Of a stretch of DNA of 64,000 bases, positions 54,142 through 61,406 are shown one piece after another. Every line of letters begins with the position of its first letter. Within the stretch, counting starts at the first letter, position 1. The notes beneath the pieces are model-generated. The model did not search any database. It was not told the origin of the DNA and saw only the letters and a list, made by a program, of their open reading frames with translations. The stretch is from positions 1 to 64,000 of the forward strand of contig JAYFOV010000023.1 of the NCBI GenBank assembly GCA_034928535.1, given 5' to 3'. Position numbers and translations under genes: made by a program. This DNA comes from CAXXOK01 sp001604115. Lineage in GTDB: Bacteria > Bacillota > Clostridia > Christensenellales > Aristaeellaceae.

Positions 54142-56412
54142 ATGGCGATCCGAAAACAACTCCGCACCACTGTGCTGTGGCTGTTGCTCATCGCAGTTTG
54201 CGTGGTGGGCGGCCTGTATGTGCAGGGCAGAAAACAGCCCGCCTTACCCACCACTGTGGAAACAGACCCCGTGACGCAGGGTGTGGCCGAGGCCACCGCC
54301 CGCTACGCTTCCGGCGGCAAAACAGCCTTGGCAAAGCTGCAAACACAGGCGGACGCATCCCTTGCGCAAAAGGCCGAGCTGGCGTTGGTCGGCTTGGGGG
54401 ATGAATCCTTCACCCGGACGCTGCTGGGCTCCTTGACCCAGAGCGGTGTTTCCGCTACTTTTTACGTGACTGGGGAGGAGGCAGCCGCCCGTGCCGCAAG
54501 TCTGTTCCTGATTTCCGAAGCCGGGTTTCCCATTGGCGTGCGCGCGCAGGAAGGCGTATATGGCAGTGACGATATGGCCGCCAAGCGAGCGATTTCCGAG
54601 TTTGTGCGCGCCGGCGTTTCCATCCAGACAGTCACAGGCGTCTGGCCGACCGCCGCCTTGGTAACGGCCGCCCCGAGCGATGCCTTGCTGGCTGCCGCGT
54701 ATGCCGCCTATTTGCCCACCGTTGCCCAGCCCAGCCAAACCCTGTCCCTGACTGATGTGGCTGTGGCCGATAAAGTGCCCGCCCTGGTGGACGCCCTGCC
54801 CCGGCAAACGCTGCTGGGCATTACTATCCGGGATGGATCCGCATCCGCCAATGTGGGGCTGGGAGCCCTGTGCTCCGCCTTGGCGGCCACCGATTTGGGC
54901 GCACGTGCCCGCACGATGACCACGCAACCCGAACCCCCCCGCGATCCGCTGACGCGAATTTATACCACGGAGCGTGCGGTGGCCTTCACCTTTGCCGGTC
55001 TGGGCAACGAAGCGGAGCTGACCGGCGTGCTGGCCGCGCTGGATAGCACCGGCGGCAAAGGTACGTTTTTCGTGACCCGGGAGGAGATGGACTCGCAGGC
55101 AGCCGCCATCAAGCGCATCCTGTCGCGTGGGCACGCACTGGGCATTGCGGTGAACACCGCGCGCTTTGCGGATGCGTCCGCCATCCTGGAGGAACTGCTC
55201 AAGGCACAGGAAACGCTCCTGACCGCCTTTGCCTACACCGATGTGTTGCCCGTGCGCCCCGCCTACGGCACCGCTACCGAGCCACTCAAGCTGGCGTGTG
55301 CATCCGGGGGGTTCACGCTGCTTTCTGCCATGGTCAATGCTGTGCGCACAGAGGATATACGCCAGACAGCGGCGGAGCCCATTGTGGCCGCCTTGCTTCC
55401 GGAGGCGCAGGGCAAATTGCAGCGCGGGGCGATCATCCATTTTCAAATGGGGCACTACCAGCGCAGCAATGACCTGCTGGGTCAGCTGGTGCGCCTTATC
55501 GCCAGTGAGCGCAACATCTATGCCATCAAACCGGTAATGGCGCTGGCGGGCAATCAGTCCCTGACCTACGCCTACCCCCTGACGCAGGAGCTTATCCTGC
55601 CCACCGTATGGGGCAAGATTTATCCGGGGCAGCTCAGCGGCAGTCCCATCACGGCAATCTCCACCCGATACATCGGGATTGACTGGGTGGCAAGCGGATC
55701 CTTCCTGCCCGGCTTTACCAACTCCGAAATCAAGCGTCTGGACAAAACCGGCATTTTGCCCAACAAAAATAATTATGTGTTTCTCACCTTTGATGATTGG
55801 GGCACGGATCAGACCATCACGGAGCTGTTGGATGTGCTGCGCGCCCACAACGCCAAAGCCACCTTCTTTGTGCGCACCCAAAACGTAGTGTACAACCCCA
55901 ATTTGCTGCGCGCCATCGCCGCCGAGGGGCACACCCTGGGCAGCCACACCCACACGCACCTGCCCCTGGCCAATGACGAGGGCAACGGCCGCAAGTTTTC
56001 CGAGCTGACGGAGCCGCAGATGGCTCAGCTCAAGGAAGATCTGGTCACCAGCTACGGCGTGCTGGAATCCATCGCAGGCGATCTGAAGCAGGGCAACAAA
56101 CCCTCGGTATCCCGCCTGTTTAGGCCCCCTACGCTGGCTGTGAGTAAAAATGGGCTGGCCGCGGTGCTGGATTGCGGCTTTACCTACGCCGTATCCGGCA
56201 GCTACACCACGCAGGACTACAAAACCAGCAGCGCCGCGAAACTGGCGGGTGAACTGCAAAAAAACACCAAGAGTGGCGCAGTGCTCATCATGCATATGTC
56301 TGATACCAGCATCTATACCGCCGCTGCGCTGGACATGTACCTGAGCGAGATGGAGCGGAAGTACGCCGATCATCCCTACCGCTTTGTGAGCCTGAGCGAA
56401 GTGCTGGAGTAA
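54142..56412 (+). CDS. Polysaccharide deacetylase with three NodB-like domains
   Basis: 756 residues, AAAGGAGG upstream, one N-terminal membrane helix (TVLWLLLIAVCVVGGLYVQG). Two degenerate NodB-like domains (about 75-270 and 275-470: ELALVGLGDESFTRTLLGSL; AVAFTFAGLGNEAELTGVLA) lack metal ligands. The third (about 540-756) is complete: FLTFDDWGTDQ near 548, SHTHTHLPLAN near 601, LFRPPTLAVS near 659, LIMHMSD near 715. It should remove N-acetyl groups from the secreted polymer; the first two may hold the chain. Last gene of the operon. Confidence 0.85.
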   Translation: MAIRKQLRTTVLWLLLIAVCVVGGLYVQGRKQPALPTTVETDPVTQGVAEATARYASGGKTALAKLQTQADASLAQKAELALVGLGDESFTRTLLGSLTQSGVSATFYVTGEEAAARAASLFLISEAGFPIGVRAQEGVYGSDDMAAKRAISEFVRAGVSIQTVTGVWPTAALVTAAPSDALLAAAYAAYLPTVAQPSQTLSLTDVAVADKVPALVDALPRQTLLGITIRDGSASANVGLGALCSALAATDLGARARTMTTQPEPPRDPLTRIYTTERAVAFTFAGLGNEAELTGVLAALDSTGGKGTFFVTREEMDSQAAAIKRILSRGHALGIAVNTARFADASAILEELLKAQETLLTAFAYTDVLPVRPAYGTATEPLKLACASGGFTLLSAMVNAVRTEDIRQTAAEPIVAALLPEAQGKLQRGAIIHFQMGHYQRSNDLLGQLVRLIASERNIYAIKPVMALAGNQSLTYAYPLTQELILPTVWGKIYPGQLSGSPITAISTRYIGIDWVASGSFLPGFTNSEIKRLDKTGILPNKNNYVFLTFDDWGTDQTITELLDVLRAHNAKATFFVRTQNVVYNPNLLRAIAAEGHTLGSHTHTHLPLANDEGNGRKFSELTEPQMAQLKEDLVTSYGVLESIAGDLKQGNKPSVSRLFRPPTLAVSKNGLAAVLDCGFTYAVSGSYTTQDYKTSSAAKLAGELQKNTKSGAVLIMHMSDTSIYTAAALDMYLSEMERKYADHPYRFVSLSEVLE

Positions 56413-56961
56413 CGTGCAGCGTACGCCAGCGAAACGCCGCCTGTAACGCTAGCAGCCGCGTATTGTAAATACTCCCCGCACAAGAACGCAATGCAAAGGA
56501 ACCCTCCCAAGGCTGTTCGCCGCAGCGCTGCGATGCATTTCTATGAAACGGCTCCCTTTCCCTTTTCACCGTTTGCCTGCCTGATTCGGGTGCCCGGCGT
56601 CCAGCCTTGCAAGAGCCTTCCGGTTCGGTTTGATCGGAATGTGGAGTAGTCTCATGCAGCAGCCCGTGCGCTTGCCATATCGTTTATAGCCAGATGGGCT
56701 CTTGCGCTCGCCGCCAATGCCTGAGCCCCGCAGGGGTTTTCGCCTCAGGTTGCTTTCCGCTTCGGCGGTGGTTCCATAAACGAAAGCACCGTTTGCACGG
56801 TGCTTTCTTTCATAGGTGCGCACGGCCGTCTGCAGCCAGCGCTGTTTGCATGGTAGCCTTTGCGCCCGAGCCGTACCCAGCGTGCGAAGGGCTTGCCATC
56901 GTCATGCGGCCAAACTGACCCGTGCCCCCGCGCAGTGCCGAATGGCAGGCAAGGTCAGCCT
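56413..56961. other. 549-bp gap after the polysaccharide operon
   Basis: No protein-like frame with a ribosome site is seen. A hairpin CCTGAG...CTCAGG enclosing CCCCGCAGGGG lies at about 56725-56755 and a terminator at 56782-56807. The rest shows nothing I can name. Confidence 0.5.
56782..56807. terminator. Hairpin terminator between the polysaccharide and ROK genes
   Basis: GAAAGCACCGT and ACGGTGCTTTC form an 11-bp stem with loop TTGC, followed by TTTC. It lies between convergent units and may serve either. Confidence 0.6.
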
Positions 56962-57870
56962 TCAGGCGAACACCTGCGCACTGAAAAACGCCGCACCAAC
57001 CATAACCGCGTCCCCGCCATAGACGGCTGGCCGCAACGTGAGCGGCTCTGCCCCAGGGTTGTCGCGCTCCGCAGCCATCACCAGCTGCCGCGCGAGGGGC
57101 TCCATGATGGTTTCGCCATGCGCGGCCAGCATGCCGCCCACCGCCGCGGCAGGCACCCGGCATGCGGCCATAACCTCCCGCAACTCGCTGGCGAAAGTCT
57201 TTGCGGCCGCATCGATCAGGGCAATCCAAGGCGCATCGCCTGCCTCGGCATGCGCCAGCACATCCCGTATGGATGGTTTCCCCGCTGCAAAGGCTTCGGG
57301 GAAGCGCTCCACAGCCAGCCGTGTGAGGGCGTGGGTGCTCAGGGTCTGTACTGCAGTTTGGCGCAGCGCATTCAAAGCCGCATCGGTTGCAGCGGCTGTC
57401 TCATCCAGCGCAATTTTGCCCTGCCGCACCACCGCCACGGCGCTGTGCCTGCCCAGCGTGATACACAGAAAATCCGGCGCGCCGGCACCAAAGCGCAGCT
57501 CTGCATTGGCAGCGGCGCAGGCTTCGCCCATCACCAGCGGCGTAACCCCGATGCGCCCTTCGATCAGGCTTGCCAGCGCCACGGGCGCTGTGCCAAAAAC
57601 ATCCGGCGCGTGGATCACCTGCGCCAGCGACCGATCCACCTGCCCGGCCACCGCTACGCCGATGTGGCGCACCTCCGCAGGCATCATGCCGCGCTTGAGC
57701 AGCATATCCTCCAAATGATCGCACAGGGTATCGGCAAAGCGCTCAGGGCTTGGCGTGCTGGCCGCGCTGAACAGCCTGCGGCATTGCACGCCGCCTTGCG
57801 CATCCACCATGCACATGCTTGCCCTGTCCCGGCCAATTTCCATCCCAACCCGAAATGCCGCCATGCCCAT
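56962..57870 (-). CDS. ROK-family protein, probably lacking kinase motifs
   Basis: 302 residues from ATG 57870 (AAAGG upstream; ATG 57864 also possible). Overall ROK/actin-like ATPase plan: FRVGMEIGRDRASMCMVDAQ at the start, VRHIGVAVAGQVDRSLAQVI, LVMGEACAAANAELRFGAG, FLCITLGRHSAVAVVRQGKI, and MVGAAFFS at the end. The phosphate-binding D-x-G-G-T is changed to EIGRD, and the ROK zinc motif C-x-C-G-x-x-G-C is absent, so sugar phosphorylation is doubtful. It may be a sugar-sensing relative. Same direction as the molybdenum genes. Confidence 0.72.
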   Translation of the reverse strand: MGMAAFRVGMEIGRDRASMCMVDAQGGVQCRRLFSAASTPSPERFADTLCDHLEDMLLKRGMMPAEVRHIGVAVAGQVDRSLAQVIHAPDVFGTAPVALASLIEGRIGVTPLVMGEACAAANAELRFGAGAPDFLCITLGRHSAVAVVRQGKIALDETAAATDAALNALRQTAVQTLSTHALTRLAVERFPEAFAAGKPSIRDVLAHAEAGDAPWIALIDAAAKTFASELREVMAACRVPAAAVGGMLAAHGETIMEPLARQLVMAAERDNPGAEPLTLRPAVYGGDAVMVGAAFFSAQVFA

Positions 57871-58096
57871 CCCTGCCTTTGACGTGTTTTGCTGTGCCGC
57901 GTCATGCTCCCTGCGTGGTGTTTGATACAGTTTCAATAGCCCCATGCGCTGCCCTATACCTGCGAGGCGGCGCTACCGCCCATCCCAGCGCAGGCTGCAA
58001 CTGTAGCAAAAGCGCTTGCCGCACTGGCTTGAGCACGCCATTTGCCCATGCACAAGGCTGTTTCCAAGCCCACCGAGCAGCGTTAGCTTGGCGGGA

Positions 58097-58444
58097 TCAC
58101 ATATCCGAAAAATGGCGATCGTACGCCGCATCCACCGCTTGATTTACCTCTGCTTCAAAGGCACGGAAGCGCGCCAGCAGATCCTCCGCGGCCACCGTGA
58201 GGGTCGCGCCGCCACCCTGCTTGCCCCCCACCGCGTTATGCAGCAGGGCAAAGCCCAGCCCCTGCTCCGCCGCCTTGATCACTTTCCAAGCCTTGGAGTA
58301 GGCCATGTCCATGCGCATCGCCGCGGAGCGCAGGCTGTGTGTGGCCGCGATGGTTTCCAGCAGCTCGGCCACGCCGGGGCCAAAGACTTTCTCCTCCCGG
58401 TACAGGCGCAGGGTGATGCCGTAATGCAGCCGTTTTTTGGGCAT
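58097..58444 (-). CDS. ModE-like (LysR-type winged HTH) molybdate regulator
   Basis: 115 residues from ATG 58444 (AGGAGGG upstream); the longer frame runs into xdh and has no site. Winged helix: GVAELLETIAATHSLRSAAM RMDMAYSKAWKVIKAAE then GGKQGGGATLTVAAEDLLAR, the N-terminal domain of ModE. The TOBE molybdate-binding domains are missing, as in many stand-alone homologues. Placed directly after the molybdenum hydroxylase gene, it probably ties these genes to molybdenum supply. Confidence 0.85.
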   Translation of the reverse strand: MPKKRLHYGITLRLYREEKVFGPGVAELLETIAATHSLRSAAMRMDMAYSKAWKVIKAAEQGLGFALLHNAVGGKQGGGATLTVAAEDLLARFRAFEAEVNQAVDAAYDRHFSDM

Positions 58445-58505
58445 ACGCGATCCCTCCTGTTGGCAGCGTTGGATGCCGTGCAGGCGCGCGGCTGAAAATG
58501 AGGGG

Positions 58506-61064
58506 TCAAGCCTTTCGGTAGGCGGTATCCTCCAGGGGCAACTTGGTGCGCAGTTTACCATCCACCCGCATGCAGGCATGCGCTGCCGCCGGGGCTGTCG
58601 GGATGGTGGTGATTTCCCCCACACCCTTTGCGCCAAAGGCATTCTGATCCGGCGTTCCTTTTTCGATCAGGTGCACTTCGATGGGCGGCACATCCGTGGC
58701 ACGCCACAGCCCCAACTTGCCATAGGTGGCCGTGGGGTAGCCGTTTTGCATGGGAAAATCCTCCGTGAAGGCGAACCCCAGCCCCATGACCACGCCGCCC
58801 TCGATTTGCCCTTCGCAGCTGCGGGGATTGACCACGCGCCCCACATCATGGGCGGCAACCACGCGGGTCACGCGTTTGGTTTCATCCACGATGACCACCT
58901 GCGCTGCATAGCCGTACGCCAAGTGGCTGATGGGGTTTGGCTTGTCGCTGCCCATGGGATCGGTAGGCTCGCCAAACTCGGCATAGTAGTGTGCGCCCTC
59001 CAGCGCGGTCAGGCTGCCAGCCTGTGCCAGCGCTTCCTTGAGCTGCAGCGCGGCGCGGCGCGCAGCCTCGCCTGTGAACAGCGTCTGGCGGCTGGCGGTA
59101 GATGTACCGCTGTTGGGGGTGATGGCCGTATCCGGCGCGGCGTGGATTACCATGCTGGGCGCAAGGCCGGTAGTCTGGCACACCATTTGCACACACACCG
59201 TCGCCACGCCCTGCCCCATGCAGGCCGCCGAGGTGAGCACATAGGCTTTGCCCCCGCGTACGTCAATGGCCACACGGCCAAAATCCGGCACGCCCACACC
59301 CAAGCCGCTGTTTTTCAGGCAGCCCGCAATGCCTGCATAGGGGCTGCTTTCATAGGCTTCCCGCACGGCAAGCAGGCACTCCGCAAAGGCGGTATCCTCA
59401 CTGGCGACCTGCCCGTTGGGCAGCACCTCGCCGGGGCGGATGGCGTTGCGGTAGCGAATTTCCCACGGGGAAATGCCCACAAGCTCTGCCAGCAGGTTCA
59501 GGTTCTGCTCGGCGGCAAAACAGCTCTGGGTCACGCCAAAGCCGCGGAATGCGCCGCCCGGCACGTTATTGGTATAGACGCACAGCCCGGTGATATCCAC
59601 ATTCTGAAAATGATAGGGGCCGCCCGCATGCGTGCAGGCACGCTGGAGCACAGGGCCGCCCAGCGAGGCATAGGCGCCGCAATCGCTCACCAGCACGGCG
59701 CGCATGGCGGTCAGGTTCCCCTGCCGATCGCACGCCGTGGTCAAGTCCATTTCCATGGCGTGGCGCTTGGTGTGAATATTCAGGCTCTCCTGCCGGGTAA
59801 AGCGCACCTTGACAGGCAGGCCGGTCGCCCAAGCCATGAGCGCCGCATGGTGCTGCACGCTCATATCCTCCTTGCCGCCAAAGCCCCCGCCCACCAGCGC
59901 GCTGATGGAGCGCACCTTTTCCTTGGGCAGGCACAGCATGCGGGCAATGTCCCGCTGCTCATCATAGACGGACTGGCTGCCGGTGCGCAGCACGATGCCG
60001 CCTTCCCCATCCGGCGCGGCGATGGCACACTCCGGTTCCATAAAGGCATGGTCGGTCTGCGGGGTGGAGTAGTGCCGCGTGACCACAAAGGCAGCCTCAG
60101 CGATAGCCTGATCCACATTGCCGCGCGTCAGCTGCTGGCGGCTGAGCAAATTGCCCTTCTCATGCAGCAAGGGCGCATCGGCCTGCAAGCCCTCGGCAGG
60201 GGTAAGCACGGGGGTCAACTCTTCGTAGGTCACGTCTATCAGCGCCAGCGCCTCGTCCAGCGTTTCCGGCGAGCGGGTCGCCACCAGCGCGATGGCATCC
60301 CCGATGTAGCGGGTGATATCGCCCTGCGCGATCATTACATCCCAATCCGGCACCAGATGCCCAGTCTTGTTGAAAGGGACATCCGCCGCGGTGAGCACGC
60401 GCACCACATCCGGGTGCGCCTGAGCGCGGCTGGTGTCGATGCGCAGCACCCGCGCACGCGGGTAGCGGCTGCGCAGCGCCTTGGCATAGATCATGCCGTC
60501 CAGCACGATGTCATCCACAAACTCACCGGTGCCCAGCACCTTGGCCACGGCATCCACACGTTTCATGTCCCGCCCTAAAAGCCCATCATCGGCGGCCATG
60601 GGCACAGGCGTGTTCTCACGGAAGTACGCCGCAGCCATGAGAATGGCATCCTCGATTTTTACATAGCCGGTGCAGCGGCATATGTTGCCGCGGATGGCCT
60701 GCTTGACCTGCGCACGCGTTGGCGCAGGCGTCACATCCAGCAGCGCCTTGGCGGAGATGACCATGCCCGGGATGCAAAAACCGCACTGCACCGCGCCTGC
60801 CTGCGCAAAGCAGTGGGCGTAAACATCCTTCTCGCGCGGGGAAAGCCCCTCCACGGTAATCACGTGCTTGCCATCCGCCTTGCCGGTGGTCAGGATGCAC
60901 GCGCGCAGTTTCTTGCCATCCACCAAAATGGTGCATGCGCCGCATGCGCCCTCGCCGCACCCGTTTTTCACGGAGGTCAGGCGGAGCACATCACGCAGGT
61001 AGTCAATCAGCGGCATATCCTTTTCCGTTTGATGGGCCAGGCCGTTGACGGTGATGGTTGCCAT
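58506..61064 (-). CDS. Selenium-dependent xanthine dehydrogenase-type molybdenum hydroxylase
   Basis: 852 residues from ATG 61064 (AAAGGGGAGA upstream). N-terminal ferredoxin with two [2Fe-2S] clusters: NGCGEGACGACTILVDGKKL and QCGFCIPGM...RGNICRCTGY. No FAD domain follows; instead the Moco-binding part starts near 190: GGGFGGKEDMSVQHHAALMA, GGAFRGFGVTQ, and the catalytic Glu in GAKGVGEITT near the end. The fusion matches the family of selenium-dependent xanthine dehydrogenases, in which selenium is a labile cofactor, not selenocysteine. Missing FAD suggests electrons pass to YgfK or ferredoxin. Confidence 0.9.
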   Translation of the reverse strand: MATITVNGLAHQTEKDMPLIDYLRDVLRLTSVKNGCGEGACGACTILVDGKKLRACILTTGKADGKHVITVEGLSPREKDVYAHCFAQAGAVQCGFCIPGMVISAKALLDVTPAPTRAQVKQAIRGNICRCTGYVKIEDAILMAAAYFRENTPVPMAADDGLLGRDMKRVDAVAKVLGTGEFVDDIVLDGMIYAKALRSRYPRARVLRIDTSRAQAHPDVVRVLTAADVPFNKTGHLVPDWDVMIAQGDITRYIGDAIALVATRSPETLDEALALIDVTYEELTPVLTPAEGLQADAPLLHEKGNLLSRQQLTRGNVDQAIAEAAFVVTRHYSTPQTDHAFMEPECAIAAPDGEGGIVLRTGSQSVYDEQRDIARMLCLPKEKVRSISALVGGGFGGKEDMSVQHHAALMAWATGLPVKVRFTRQESLNIHTKRHAMEMDLTTACDRQGNLTAMRAVLVSDCGAYASLGGPVLQRACTHAGGPYHFQNVDITGLCVYTNNVPGGAFRGFGVTQSCFAAEQNLNLLAELVGISPWEIRYRNAIRPGEVLPNGQVASEDTAFAECLLAVREAYESSPYAGIAGCLKNSGLGVGVPDFGRVAIDVRGGKAYVLTSAACMGQGVATVCVQMVCQTTGLAPSMVIHAAPDTAITPNSGTSTASRQTLFTGEAARRAALQLKEALAQAGSLTALEGAHYYAEFGEPTDPMGSDKPNPISHLAYGYAAQVVIVDETKRVTRVVAAHDVGRVVNPRSCEGQIEGGVVMGLGFAFTEDFPMQNGYPTATYGKLGLWRATDVPPIEVHLIEKGTPDQNAFGAKGVGEITTIPTAPAAAHACMRVDGKLRTKLPLEDTAYRKA

Positions 61065-61273
61065 GGCATTCTCCCCTTTGACTGCACACAAGGTGCAGAT
61101 GTAGGCTGCCGTTGTGCTGGATCGGTAGTCGGTAGGTGAGCAGAGCTGGGGGCGCAGCTTGGCGCTTGCCCCCGCAATGTGCGCTGGCAGGCTTCCGCTC
61201 GCATGCCGCACAGCCCGCCGCTGATGTTTGTTTACAGGTCACTGCCGTTATGGATACTATCCAAATCCTGAAT

Positions 61274-61406
61274 GTTTCATAGATCGCAAGCGCTTTTGTT
61301 CTGTGGCGAGGAGCGGAAGCGAAGGCGCAGCGGGGCTGCACCAACCTTTCGCGGCGAAGCCATAGGGGAAAGCGTTTGCGAGATGAAAGCGTTACGCTTA
61401 TGAAAC
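61274..61406 (-). repeat. 133-bp inverted-repeat element between ygfK and the hydroxylase gene
   Basis: Ends are GTTTCATA (61274-61281) and TATGAAAC (61399-61406); inner arms TCGCAAGCGCTTT (61284-61296) and AAAGCGTTTGCGA (61369-61381) match except for one base. A small hairpin AAGCG-TTA-CGCTT and an inner stem GGTGCAGC/GCTGCGCC add structure. It overlaps the ygfK stop codon. It could be a structured leader RNA or a small non-autonomous insertion; no known riboswitch is recognised. The rest of the gap (61065-61273) shows nothing else. Confidence 0.55.

Noticed and set aside
58506..61064. Selenocysteine in the selenium-dependent hydroxylase
   Set aside because: The frame has no internal TGA, and this family is known to use a labile selenium cofactor, so no SECIS element is needed.
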